NCBI GenBank assembly: GCA_014239365.1 | Contig: JAAZZB010000077.1 | Location: forward strand, 1-35,520 | Reading direction: 5' to 3' | DNA length: 35,520 nucleotides | Source of the DNA: Verrucomicrobiia bacterium | GTDB lineage: Bacteria; Verrucomicrobiota; Verrucomicrobiia; Limisphaerales; UBA1100 | Part shown: positions 9,625 to 18,689 of the stretch, one piece after another | How the letters are laid out: each line of letters begins with the position of its first letter | How positions within the stretch are numbered: position 1 is the stretch's first letter | Program-made: the position numbers and the translations under genes | The notes under the pieces: generated by a model | What the model was told of the DNA's origin: nothing | Seen by the model: the letters and a program-made list of their open reading frames with translations, nothing else | The model's database searches: none

Positions 9625-10968
9625 CTACAGCAACCCCTTAAGCAGACCGGTACTGTCCCCCATTCGCTGCGTGGGCGCGCCCATGATTTGCAGCATATTC
9701 AGAAACAAATTCGACATCGGCGTTTCACGCGGATAAACAATATGACGACCGGTCTTGATGGCACCGTTGGCGTTGCCAGCGAGCACCACGGGTAAATCAT
9801 GATGCGTGTGGCGGTTGCCGTCGCCGATGGCGCCGCCGTACACAATCATACTGTGGTCGAGCAATGTCTCGTCGCCTTCTTTGATGCTCTTCAACCGATC
9901 AAGAAAATGCGCAAAAAGTTCACAATGGTAACGATTGATTTTGGTGAGGTCCGCAATGTTACGGCTGTTGTTGCGGTGATGGGAAAGGCTGTGGTGACCG
10001 CCCTTCACGCCGAGGTGCGGATAGCTGCGGTTATCGCCATCGTGCGCGAGCAGATAAGTGGCGATGCGCGTGGAATCCGTTTGGAATGCGAGCGCCATCA
10101 TATCGGCCATCATACGCACGTGCGCGCCAAAATCGCGCGGCTTACCGGCGGGCTTGCTGAAGCCTTCAGGTAATTCCACGGATGAAGCCGCTGAACCGGT
10201 GACGCGCTTTTCGAGTTCGCGCACGGAGGTGAGATATTCATCCAACTTACGCTGATCAGTGTAGCCCAGTTTTTTCTCCAACGCCTTGGCGTCTTCCAAC
10301 ACAAAATCAAGGATGCTCTTTTTGTAACGCTCACGCCGAATACGACTTTCGTTTTTCTCGCGGTTATTGCCGTTACTGAAAAGCCGTTCAAAAACCAAAC
10401 TTGGATTGGATTCCGGCGGCAAAGGCGTGCTCTCACTTTTCCACGCAAGATTAAATTGATACGCGCAACTATAACCCGAATCGCAATTGCCGGACATACG
10501 CCGGCCGTCGCTGCTGAGTTCCAGCGAAGGCAGTCGAGTTTTGTCGCCGATTTTTTGCGCGGCCAATTGATCCACCGAGACCCCCACGCGAATATCCGCA
10601 CCGGACGTCTTACGCGCTTGGCGGCCGGTTAAGAAAGTCGCATTCGCCCGCGCGTGATCGCCCGCGCCATCGCCATTGGATCGCGCTTTGGTGTGCGCCA
10701 ACCCGCTAAAAACAAGCAAGTCCTCGCGATGCGCCTTTAACGGCTCGAGAATGTGCGAAAACTGAAAACCACTCCCCTCCCCCTTCACGTGCCATTTCTC
10801 TGGAATCACGCCATTGGGAATATAAACAAACGCCATCCGCGTGGGAAACTTCGCGTTACCCGCCGCCAAAGCCCGCGCCGGAAGCATCGCCTCAAAAGCC
10901 GGCAACGCCAACGCCGTGCCCAACCCACGCAAAAATGTGCGCCGCGGAATGTGTGTCGATCGAATCAT
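9625..10968 (-). CDS. Tat-exported DUF1552 family protein
   Basis: 447 residues. The N-terminus IPRRTFLRGLGTALALPAF is a Tat signal (RR-x-F-L followed by a hydrophobic stretch), so it is exported folded to the periplasm. DUF1552 features include FVYIPNGVIPEKW, LVFSGLAHTKA, LLAHDGDNRSYPHLG and GGHHSLSHH, with the terminal core DHSMIVYGGAIGDGNRHTHHDLPVVLAG. That last core lines up by eye with the end of the DUF1501 protein encoded upstream ([14 protein letters not shown]...[15 protein letters not shown]), suggesting a shared alkaline-phosphatase/sulfatase-like fold. Biochemical function is unknown. In Planctomycetes and Verrucomicrobia this family is habitually encoded next to DUF1592 cytochromes, as here (143 bp downstream). 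Stop is TAG. Confidence 0.9.
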   Translation of the reverse strand: MIRSTHIPRRTFLRGLGTALALPAFEAMLPARALAAGNAKFPTRMAFVYIPNGVIPEKWHVKGEGSGFQFSHILEPLKAHREDLLVFSGLAHTKARSNGDGAGDHARANATFLTGRQARKTSGADIRVGVSVDQLAAQKIGDKTRLPSLELSSDGRRMSGNCDSGYSCAYQFNLAWKSESTPLPPESNPSLVFERLFSNGNNREKNESRIRRERYKKSILDFVLEDAKALEKKLGYTDQRKLDEYLTSVRELEKRVTGSAASSVELPEGFSKPAGKPRDFGAHVRMMADMMALAFQTDSTRIATYLLAHDGDNRSYPHLGVKGGHHSLSHHRNNSRNIADLTKINRYHCELFAHFLDRLKSIKEGDETLLDHSMIVYGGAIGDGNRHTHHDLPVVLAGNANGAIKTGRHIVYPRETPMSNLFLNMLQIMGAPTQRMGDSTGLLKGLL

Positions 10969-11111
10969 CGCTCCTTAACCTTGACGGAATTTACACCGGA
11001 ATGCTTCAAAAAACAAGACGCGGGAATTTTCAATGGTCAAATATCAAGGCTCAAGGAATGATCAATGTTTCAAGCTCCACATGAAAATTGACCCTTGAGA
11101 ATTGAAAATTT
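10969..11111. repeat. intergenic stretch with ttgaaaatt-type inverted words
   Basis: 143 bases between DUF1592 and DUF1552. It holds diverged inverted copies of one phrase: GAATTTTCAATGGTCAA near 11033 against the reverse complement of the stretch ending TTGAGAATTGAAAATTTTC near 11113, plus more TCAAGG/CCTTGA words between. It could fold after the DUF1592 stop and partly separate the two genes. I see no reading frame and no clean U-tailed terminator. Confidence 0.5.
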
Positions 11112-12998
11112 TCACTTCCCCTCTTCTCCCCGTTTCATATCAAACGGTAAACTTTTCACAATGCCCGTCACCAGTGTTTCGAACTTAAACCCCTCCCGTT
11201 CCATTTGTTTCATGATGCCGTCGACGGCGCGTTTGTCGTGAAATTCCAAACCGCGGCCGAGGGCGAAGGTGAGCATTTTTTCGGTGAGGCAGCGCACGAA
11301 GAGGTCTCGCTTGCGGACGGCGAGGATTTTGCGCAGGCCGGTGGCATCGCGGAATTTTTCGCCGGTGTCGAGTTGAGAGGCGGCGTTGATGGGTGCGCCG
11401 TTATCCAATGTGCGCCAACGGCCGACAGCGTCAAAATTTTCAAAGGCGAAGCCGATGGGATCCATTTTTTGATGGCACGAGGCGCATACGGGATTTTCGC
11501 GATGCTTCACCATTTGCTGACGCAAGGTGCCTTTGAGTTCGCCGGTGGATTCCAATTCGGGCACGTTATCCGGTGCGGGCGGGGGCGGTGTGCCGAGGAT
11601 GTTTTCGAGCACATATTTGCCGCGCTTCACGGGCGAAGTGCGGTTGGGATCGGAGGTGATCGTAAGGATGCTTGCGTGGCTAAGCACCCCGCCGCGTGGC
11701 GTGCCTCTGAGTGACACAATCCGGAATTGGCCGCCTTTCACATTTTTCAGGCCGTACCAATTCGCCAAGCGCTCGTTGACAAACGTGTAATCCGCATCCA
11801 GCAAATCAACCACGCTGCGGTTTTCGCGCATCACGTGGGCGAAGAGCATTTCGGTTTCGCGGCGCATATCGGCGCGTAAAACATTATTGAATGCGCTGAA
11901 CAAACGCTTGTCCGGCTGGAGCATTTCCAAGTCGCGCAGTTGCAGCCATTGGCCGGTGAAATTACTCACCAAAGATTGCCCTTTTGCATCGCGCAACATT
12001 CGACGGATTTGTGCGGGTAAATTTTTTCGCAATTGCCCGCGCCTTGCCAGCTCCAACAAAGTGTCATCGGGCATACTGTTCCAAATAAAATACGAAAGGC
12101 GCGAGGCGAGTTCGTGTTCATTCAGTGAGCGAATAGCCTTCGGATTATCCGGTGCGCCATCGAATTCCCAACGAAACAAAAAATGCGGTGACACTAATGT
12201 GGCCGTAACGGCCATGCGGATGCCGTGCTCAAAACTGGCACCATCATCCACCACTTGTTTGGCGAGCTTCATGAGCCGTTGAACCTCTTCGGCCTTGACC
12301 GGCCGGCGATAGGCTCGAGCGAGAAACGTACGCACAAATCCTTCCGCCGCGTTGCGCCGCAACTTGGGCGGGACGGGATAGCGAAAGTAAAATTTCTGGA
12401 ACGGCGTGGCGGCGATGCGTCCGCCGGCATCCGGCACGGCTACGGCTTGAGCAGCAATCTTCTCGGCGGCCGCAAAATATTTCTCCATCAATAACGGTGA
12501 CATTGTGAGCACGTCGCCAATGTTATCAAAGCCGTAACCGGAATCGTCAGCAGGAAAATCCTTGGCCGGCTTAAAGTTCACGCGCATGAGATCGCGAATG
12601 GTGTTGTTGTATTCCGCGCGATTGAGCCGCCGCACCGTTACGCGCCCGGGATCAGGCGGCGCGGTGCGGTAAAAAGTGTCCAGCGTGTGCCGCGTCCAAT
12701 CGGCCAGCAACGCACGCTGTTTTGCGTCCGGCCGTTTCTTTTTATTTTCCGGCGGCATTTCATTGGCGAGAACCAACTTACGAACCTTCTCCCAAATTTT
12801 GTAGCCGCGATGGACATCCGAAGCAGTCTTGAATCCATCCAATGACAAATCTCCTTTTGCCTCTCCATCGCCGTGACAACTGAAACAGTTGTCTTCAATA
12901 ATGGGCAGAATGTCTTTTTCAAAAGACACCTTCCCCAAATCCGCGGCGCTTGCAACGGCGGCAGACAGCAAAATCAAAATGGGTGTGGCTAATTTCAC
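11112..12998 (-). CDS. secreted DUF1592/DUF1588-type planctomycete cytochrome, two CxxCH haem sites
   Basis: 628 residues. A Sec signal peptide (MKLATPILILLSAAVASA) leads into a PSCyt1-like cytochrome domain with haem motif CFSCH near residue 38 and candidate axial Met in EMPPE. Next come the usual blocks DUF1587 (VRRLNRAEYNNTIRDLM), DUF1595 (FVRTFLARAYRRPV), DUF1592 (HELASRLSYFIWNSMPDD), DUF1588 (RGTPRGGVLSHASILTITS...CASCH) and DUF1585 (LTEKMLTFALGRGLEF). The second haem motif is CASCHQKMDPIG. The family is presumed to carry electrons in the periplasm; the substrate is unknown. The start is GTG at 12998, because an in-frame TGA lies six bases upstream. The purine-rich AGGAG then touches the start codon, unusually close for a Shine-Dalgarno. 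Confidence 0.92.
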   Translation of the reverse strand: MKLATPILILLSAAVASAADLGKVSFEKDILPIIEDNCFSCHGDGEAKGDLSLDGFKTASDVHRGYKIWEKVRKLVLANEMPPENKKKRPDAKQRALLADWTRHTLDTFYRTAPPDPGRVTVRRLNRAEYNNTIRDLMRVNFKPAKDFPADDSGYGFDNIGDVLTMSPLLMEKYFAAAEKIAAQAVAVPDAGGRIAATPFQKFYFRYPVPPKLRRNAAEGFVRTFLARAYRRPVKAEEVQRLMKLAKQVVDDGASFEHGIRMAVTATLVSPHFLFRWEFDGAPDNPKAIRSLNEHELASRLSYFIWNSMPDDTLLELARRGQLRKNLPAQIRRMLRDAKGQSLVSNFTGQWLQLRDLEMLQPDKRLFSAFNNVLRADMRRETEMLFAHVMRENRSVVDLLDADYTFVNERLANWYGLKNVKGGQFRIVSLRGTPRGGVLSHASILTITSDPNRTSPVKRGKYVLENILGTPPPPAPDNVPELESTGELKGTLRQQMVKHRENPVCASCHQKMDPIGFAFENFDAVGRWRTLDNGAPINAASQLDTGEKFRDATGLRKILAVRKRDLFVRCLTEKMLTFALGRGLEFHDKRAVDGIMKQMEREGFKFETLVTGIVKSLPFDMKRGEEGK

Positions 12999-13055
12999 TC
13001 CTCAAAAAGTCTGCCACACAGACGAAGGGACGGGGAGCTTTGATTCAATGTTTTC

Positions 13056-14327
13056 TTACCTGAACAACTCCCGAACCGGCTGACCGTGATCGGTAATGGG
13101 GACGGGGCGATCGCCGGCGTAGAGGTTTTTGTGGGGATTGATGCCCAGCGCGCAGTGGATGGTGGCGAAGAGATCGGGGACGGAGACGGGTTTTTTGACA
13201 ACAGTTTTGCCGAGGTCATCGGTGGTTCCCACCGCACGCCCATTGCGCAGTCCGCCACCGGCCAAGGCAACAGTGAACGCTTTGGATTGGTGACCGCGCC
13301 CCCCGCCGGCATCGAATTCAGGCGGGCGCCCGAATTCGCTGGAGACGACGATCAGCGTTTTGTCGAGCAGCTTGGTGGCCTGTAAATCTTTGATCAGCGT
13401 GGCGAGCGCTTGATCAAGTTGCTGGATGAGAATGTGCTGTTTGAGTTGGCCGTCGTTGTGGGTATCCCAGCCGGTGCCATTGATAAAATTGAGATTGAAC
13501 GAAACTTCCATAAACCGTGTGCCGCGCTGAATGAGACGCCGCGCCAACAAACAGCGCTGTCCGAATTCGCCACCATAAGCGTTACGCAGTTTGGCAGGCT
13601 CGGATTTCAAATTGAACGCACTCATGAACTCCCCGCCCGCAAGTGATTGTGCCTCAGTGATGCTAGCGTTGTAACCGGCGATCGTGGTGTCGTTCGGATT
13701 GCGTTTGAGATAGTCGCCACGCAGTTTGTTCAACAAGCGATCGCGATTGGATTGGCGCGCACTGGAAATTTCTTTTGGACGCGTGAGTCCAGTCGGGCCG
13801 CTATCAGTGTCCGTAAGATACACGTAGCTGTGTTTCGCACCGAGGAAGCCGGGGCCGCGCGTGAGGTTTGGATAGCCCATGACGACATACGCCGGCGCGC
13901 CATCAGCCACCTTGCCGCGCTCATGGGCCACCACCGAGCCGATGGAGGGATACACAATCGTGCCGCTCGTGGGCCGGCCAGTGTGCATCTGATTGGTAGC
14001 GGCGGCGTGTTCGTCAATGACATTATGATTCACCGTGCGCAACAGTGAAAAATGCTCCATCAAACCCGCGCATTGCTTGAGGTGCTCGCACACTTGAACG
14101 CCCGGAACGGTTGTGTCGATGGCATCATAATAGGAACCGGCCTTTTTGAGTTTGGCATCGCCTTTGCGTTTGGGGTCCCACGTGTCTATGTGACACGATC
14201 CGCCACCGAGCCAAATAAAAATGCAATGCTCGGCTTTGCCCTTGGGGAATTTATTAGCTGCCGCCAGAGCACCGGGCAGCAACGCCGTACCTGTGGCAGC
14301 CGTGGTTAAAAAATTTCTGCGGTTCAT
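13056..14327 (-). CDS. Tat-exported DUF1501 family protein (sulfatase-like fold)
   Basis: 423 residues from ATG 14327, chosen because [19 protein letters not shown] is a Tat signal and AGGA lies five bases before it; a longer in-frame start upstream would bury the signal. DUF1501 landmarks follow in order: [19 protein letters not shown], the [21 protein letters not shown] region, [31 protein letters not shown] and the C-terminal [14 protein letters not shown]...[19 protein letters not shown]1501 proteins are placed with the alkaline phosphatase/sulfatase superfamily, but no reaction is established. The gene starts 8 bases after the DUF1549/DUF1553 stop, the standard partner arrangement in this phylum, so the two products probably act together in the periplasm. 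Confidence 0.93.
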   Translation of the reverse strand: MNRRNFLTTAATGTALLPGALAAANKFPKGKAEHCIFIWLGGGSCHIDTWDPKRKGDAKLKKAGSYYDAIDTTVPGVQVCEHLKQCAGLMEHFSLLRTVNHNVIDEHAAATNQMHTGRPTSGTIVYPSIGSVVAHERGKVADGAPAYVVMGYPNLTRGPGFLGAKHSYVYLTDTDSGPTGLTRPKEISSARQSNRDRLLNKLRGDYLKRNPNDTTIAGYNASITEAQSLAGGEFMSAFNLKSEPAKLRNAYGGEFGQRCLLARRLIQRGTRFMEVSFNLNFINGTGWDTHNDGQLKQHILIQQLDQALATLIKDLQATKLLDKTLIVVSSEFGRPPEFDAGGGRGHQSKAFTVALAGGGLRNGRAVGTTDDLGKTVVKKPVSVPDLFATIHCALGINPHKNLYAGDRPVPITDHGQPVRELFR

Positions 14328-14335
14328 TTCAGTCC

Positions 14336-17300
14336 TCATGGAATAAAAATAAATTCGGGCGAATTGACCAATGCGTAAATCACATCTTCCATTTGCTTGC
14401 GCCATTCACCGCGCAGACGTTTGGTGGGCGGATCGCCTTCGAGCGCTAGGCGCTCGAGTTCAACTTTAATACGATTGGAATCGGATGACAGATGATTGTT
14501 CCACGACACATCCAGCACCTGCTCACGAGCCTCGTTTTTCTTGGCGCCTTTCAAAACTCGAAAAGCAAAAGTCTGGCAAATGTGATCGTGCATCATTGCG
14601 CGTTCTTTTGGATTTGGCGGACGCGATAAGATTCGCAAATAAAGTTGCTCCAGCAATTCTTGGGTATCGATTTCACGCAAAGCCAACTCCGTGAATGCGC
14701 TGTCATCCGAAAGTTGTGTGATGCGGCGACCCACAATGCCGTTGGCCATGATTGCGGGCTGGAGGGCGTTAGGCTCATGGTCGCGCTGGGTGATGGCGTC
14801 TTGCCGGGCGTCGCGCCAGCCAAAGGTGGATAGAATATCAACAACGCTTTGCGCCTTGGGCAAAGCGAGCGAAGGCCGATCGCGTTCGTTTGATAGTGAA
14901 GTAAACTCCCACGCGCGACGCGGATGACCGAGATTCAAAAAAACATCGATCGCGCCACGACCGTTCACATCGAGCGTGAGCATTTCCACACCCATCCGTT
15001 TTCCGGCCACAGCATACAGAGAATCAATGAGCTGTTCGGCCGACATACGGCGCCGAGCCGGTCCTGCAAAAATCCGTGTGTCTGGTTCGCCTGCGGTTGT
15101 AAATCCAATATCGATTTGTCGTTGGTACACATGCGAATTCATGATGAACCGTGCGAGTTGCTGCAAATCAAATCCACTCCTGACAAATTCGTTGGCCAAC
15201 CATTCAAGTAACGCGGGATGTGACGGCTTCGCCTTTTCCCAATCGCCCGCGGGCTCCACAAGTCCCCAACCCAGATAACGCTGCCACACGCGATTGACGA
15301 TGACCTTGGCGAAACGGTCACTCTGATTTCCGGTGATGAAGGTAGCCAATTGCGCGCGCGTGTCGGCGTGGATTGGCGCAGTGAGTTTCTTGCTTTTGAA
15401 CGGCCACGCCGCTGCCACTTTGGTTCCGGGCTTGAGCGTGACTTCGACGCGCGGTTTACGGACGCCTTCGACCATTGGCACACTGCTAGTCTTCGGCACT
15501 TTAAGAGGCGCACGTTGCAACATGGCGGCGATGCTGAATAAATCTTTCTGGTTGAAATTATGAAACGGCGCGTCGTGGCAACGGGCGCATTTCATTTGCA
15601 TGCCAAGAAACGCCTGACCTAGCACCTGCGCCTTGGCGGCCATCGGCACGTCGTTTTGCGTGGCCACACCGAACCCTGCCGGGCCGCCGTAATAACTACT
15701 GCCTTCCATCATCACCAGCTCAGTGACGAAACGATCCATCGGCTTATTGTCCTGCAAACTTTCGTGAATCCAAAAACGAAACGGGCCGGTGTTATTGAGT
15801 TTCGGTTTGAGAATGTTTGGATTCTCCGCGAGCACATCCTGCCAGTAACCCGTCCAGTGATCGGCCCACGCGCGATTGTTTTTCAATAGGCGATCAATCG
15901 CGCGCGCGCGGCGGCCCAGCTTTTTGTCGGCCTGAAACTCGGTGATCGTTTTTGGCGATGGCACCACGCCATTGGCGTCCAACGAAGCACGCCGGAGAAA
16001 AGCCCAATTGTCGGTCAACGCAGTGGGGCGACGTCCCGCTGCGTTTAATCGGGCATTGATGAAATGATCGATGGCATTATTCGCGGGATGGCCCGGGACA
16101 CGCTTTGGCACTGGTTGCTTTTGAGCCTCCAATTCACGCGTGCGTTGGTGGCGTTTTTTCCATTTGCCCGTTTCCTCGATTCCATTCGTGGCACGTGTGG
16201 CTTGATTAAACACACGAATCGCTTCCTGTGATTTCTCGGCGTAATCAATCCAGTTGCCATCGGTCAACGCGATGTCGTGTGTCGGCGAAAGTAGTTTGAA
16301 CGGTGCGCCGTCGATTGAAATGCTGACGGATAAATCGCCTGTTTCAGGTCGCTTACCTTTGCCGCCGACAAAGGCTTCCAAAAGGAAAAAATGCTGACTG
16401 CCCGACGATTCAAATTCCACAACGACCTCCTGCGTGCCCGGTCGCAGAAAACGTGTGTGCCCTCCGTGATCTTTCGGAGCGGTGGACACTTTGCCGTGAG
16501 CGCTGGTGCTGCCGTAACCGATTTCTAATTGTGCGATGCTTTTCCCATCCAAAAACAATCGCGAACGTGTCCGCGAGCGGAGCAAAATCCGATGTTTGCC
16601 TTTCGGCACATCCACCCTTGAGGCCGCACGCAACAGCAGCGAATCGGACCACTGAACAATGAGCGCCTTGGAATTGTATTTGCTCGGTATAAAGGGAATC
16701 GCGAACGCCGATTGCCCGAACATTGCCTGCGCATCGGTGGCCGCGTAATTCCAATCGTTACCCACATTTTCGTGGATTGTGATGGCTACTCGGTCAGTCG
16801 GCACGTCTTCCCGTTTGAGTATGAACTCGCGGCCGGCACTGTTAAAACGGCCCGCGATGCGTTGCGGAGAAAGCGCTTGTCGATAAATCGCAACCTCATC
16901 GAGCCGCCCCACAAATGGAATCCCCGCTGACCCCGGCGCTGACGCACCGATTCGTAGCTCGTCGTCATCCACGACCGGTCCGAGATCCGTCTGGCCGCCC
17001 ATATCCCACGTGCCCGTGGTCGGATTACCGTCGAGGTAACCGCGAATGCTATCGCCCTTGCCGAAGGTGTAGCTCACCGCAATGTGATGCCAGTCGCCAC
17101 GATCGCTCAGAGTGTCAGTCGAAGTCCACCGATGCCACGCACTCTCGCCCGAATTAGTTGCATCGCGAAATAAGAACGAAAGCCCGATGCCGCCCTTCAC
17201 GCCCACCAGCCGTAGCGCGTAATTTTGATTGTGAGCCGCAAACCCTTTCTGACCTGTGCGGCCCTTGCCGATGACGTACATCATCCGCCCGCCCGCCAGC

Positions 17301-17641
17301 GCATCTGGAGAAACCCATGCCTCCAGCGTAATTGAATCACCCCTTGTGAAATCCAACGCGCTTTCTTTCCCCGGATCACTCACCCGCACAAAGCCACCAT
17401 TCGCCGTCAGTTGCAGCGCTCGGTTGTCTTTGGAGAAATCAGGGTAAAAAATCGGGCGCGGTCCTGACGGATGTTGAGCCGACAGCGTTGCATTTATTTT
17501 TCCGACCGAAGATTTCACCGGCAAATCGACCGACTCCCCAAAACGCCAATACGCCACTGGCTTGTCCGCCAGTATTTTTTCGGAGTAGGAATCAGCCGCT
17601 GCAACAAGCGGAAGCAACGCAATGATAAATACCCATTTCAT
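14336..17641 (-). CDS. secreted LamG - DUF1549 - DUF1553 protein with one CxxCH motif
   Basis: 1101 residues from ATG 17641, chosen because [18 protein letters not shown] is a clean Sec signal. Residues about 20-265 form a LamG/concanavalin-like jelly roll ([12 protein letters not shown], then [13 protein letters not shown]). A second beta-rich region (about 280-450) follows. Then come DUF1549 ([45 protein letters not shown]) and DUF1553 ([38 protein letters not shown]). One haem motif, [12 protein letters not shown], sits in the centre. Many relatives begin with a PSCyt1 haem domain; here a carbohydrate- or surface-binding type module stands in that place. The DUF1501 gene follows after 8 bases and the DUF3500 stop lies 19 bases upstream. 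Confidence 0.9.
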   Translation of the reverse strand: MKWVFIIALLPLVAAADSYSEKILADKPVAYWRFGESVDLPVKSSVGKINATLSAQHPSGPRPIFYPDFSKDNRALQLTANGGFVRVSDPGKESALDFTRGDSITLEAWVSPDALAGGRMMYVIGKGRTGQKGFAAHNQNYALRLVGVKGGIGLSFLFRDATNSGESAWHRWTSTDTLSDRGDWHHIAVSYTFGKGDSIRGYLDGNPTTGTWDMGGQTDLGPVVDDDELRIGASAPGSAGIPFVGRLDEVAIYRQALSPQRIAGRFNSAGREFILKREDVPTDRVAITIHENVGNDWNYAATDAQAMFGQSAFAIPFIPSKYNSKALIVQWSDSLLLRAASRVDVPKGKHRILLRSRTRSRLFLDGKSIAQLEIGYGSTSAHGKVSTAPKDHGGHTRFLRPGTQEVVVEFESSGSQHFFLLEAFVGGKGKRPETGDLSVSISIDGAPFKLLSPTHDIALTDGNWIDYAEKSQEAIRVFNQATRATNGIEETGKWKKRHQRTRELEAQKQPVPKRVPGHPANNAIDHFINARLNAAGRRPTALTDNWAFLRRASLDANGVVPSPKTITEFQADKKLGRRARAIDRLLKNNRAWADHWTGYWQDVLAENPNILKPKLNNTGPFRFWIHESLQDNKPMDRFVTELVMMEGSSYYGGPAGFGVATQNDVPMAAKAQVLGQAFLGMQMKCARCHDAPFHNFNQKDLFSIAAMLQRAPLKVPKTSSVPMVEGVRKPRVEVTLKPGTKVAAAWPFKSKKLTAPIHADTRAQLATFITGNQSDRFAKVIVNRVWQRYLGWGLVEPAGDWEKAKPSHPALLEWLANEFVRSGFDLQQLARFIMNSHVYQRQIDIGFTTAGEPDTRIFAGPARRRMSAEQLIDSLYAVAGKRMGVEMLTLDVNGRGAIDVFLNLGHPRRAWEFTSLSNERDRPSLALPKAQSVVDILSTFGWRDARQDAITQRDHEPNALQPAIMANGIVGRRITQLSDDSAFTELALREIDTQELLEQLYLRILSRPPNPKERAMMHDHICQTFAFRVLKGAKKNEAREQVLDVSWNNHLSSDSNRIKVELERLALEGDPPTKRLRGEWRKQMEDVIYALVNSPEFIFIP

Positions 17642-17660
17642 CCGCCAGCAGTGTCGGAAT

Positions 17661-18653
17661 TTATGCCTTGTCGCGAATGTGGAGCCACGTGTGCACGTGC
17701 GGTTTTCCACGGAAATACCAGAGCATCGCGGGGCCTTCGACTTGCCAGACGTCCCACACTTCGTCTTTGCCTATGTTTTCGTTTTTGTAATAGGCGATGT
17801 GCAGATTATCGAATCCGTTTTTCTCGATCAGCTTGATTGATTCCGCCGCATCCTTTTCGCGGAAGGGCGCGAGCATATCTTTCATCACCGAACGCATGAG
17901 GCCCTGTTGATCCTTGCTCATGTCGGCGGTGCGCAGGCCGGGAAGGCCTTCTTTTTTGCCGGTGAGCTTCACCGTGCTTGTGCCTTTTTCGCCACGCGAT
18001 TTGCCGAGCAGCGCTGCCTTGCGCTGTTTGCCGTCCAGCGCTTGGAAAAGTTCATTCGGTCGTTTGGCTTGGAACCAGTAAGCGTTGCCTTTGTGGTCGG
18101 CCTTTTCATTGAAGCCATCGGCGGCGTGCCCGTAAAAAATGGGGCCGCCGAATGCCGCGCCGTCGAGCGAGTCGCCATCGCACCGCCGCGTGACGTGGCG
18201 ACCGGTGAACACCAACTCAAACTTGCCTGTGCCCGGTTTGCCAAAAATCGCGATGGCGCTGTCATCAAAACCGCCCGGCGAATCTTCCACCACTTGCTCA
18301 TAAACCGCCTTGCGATATTCGTCGCTGTGAAGGCCGTTGAAGATTTGTTTCACGAGATCGATTTGGTCATCTTCCATATCGCCGACGGCGAGTTTCTTTT
18401 GGATGTGCCAATTGTTCTCCACGCGATTGCGCAGCGGATGGTTCCATGCAAAACAAATCGACTTGCGCTGTTTTTCGCTGAGCGATTTGTAAAGTTGAGT
18501 GGTCAACGTCTCCGGCGCGGAAGGGTTTTTGGCCAATGCATGGGCCATCGGAGCCGTGGCAGCCAAGGCCATGCCGGCACCGGCGGCTTGCAGGAATTGG
18601 CGCCGTGAAGTTTCACAGCAATCGAGAGCGTCAATGTGGGGGGTGGTTTTCAT
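17661..18653 (-). CDS. Tat-exported DUF3500 family protein
   Basis: 330 residues. N-terminal Tat signal SRRQFLQAAGAGMALAATAPMAHALA. The body matches DUF3500: LYKSLSEKQRKSICFAWNH, WHIQKKLAVGDM, QIFNGLHSDEYRKAVYEQ, IAIFGKPGTGKFELVFTGRHVTRR, FGGPIFYGHAADGFNEK and the C-terminal VWDVWQVEGPAMLWYFRGKPHVHTWLHI. The phrase 'GKPGTGK' looks like a P-loop, but it lies in a conserved beta hairpin of this secreted family and I do not read it as nucleotide binding. Function unknown. The gene lies 36 bp after the M28 peptidase gene and 19 bp before the LamG-DUF1549 gene, so it probably belongs to the same transcript. Confidence 0.88.
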   Translation of the reverse strand: MKTTPHIDALDCCETSRRQFLQAAGAGMALAATAPMAHALAKNPSAPETLTTQLYKSLSEKQRKSICFAWNHPLRNRVENNWHIQKKLAVGDMEDDQIDLVKQIFNGLHSDEYRKAVYEQVVEDSPGGFDDSAIAIFGKPGTGKFELVFTGRHVTRRCDGDSLDGAAFGGPIFYGHAADGFNEKADHKGNAYWFQAKRPNELFQALDGKQRKAALLGKSRGEKGTSTVKLTGKKEGLPGLRTADMSKDQQGLMRSVMKDMLAPFREKDAAESIKLIEKNGFDNLHIAYYKNENIGKDEVWDVWQVEGPAMLWYFRGKPHVHTWLHIRDKA

Positions 18654-18689
18654 GATCGTTTGAATGAGTTTGTTTAGGGGATTTGAGTA

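Noticed and set aside
17661..18653. P-loop ATPase reading of GKPGTGK in the DUF3500 protein
   Set aside because: The protein is Tat-exported, has no Walker B partner, and the motif belongs to the conserved DUF3500 core.
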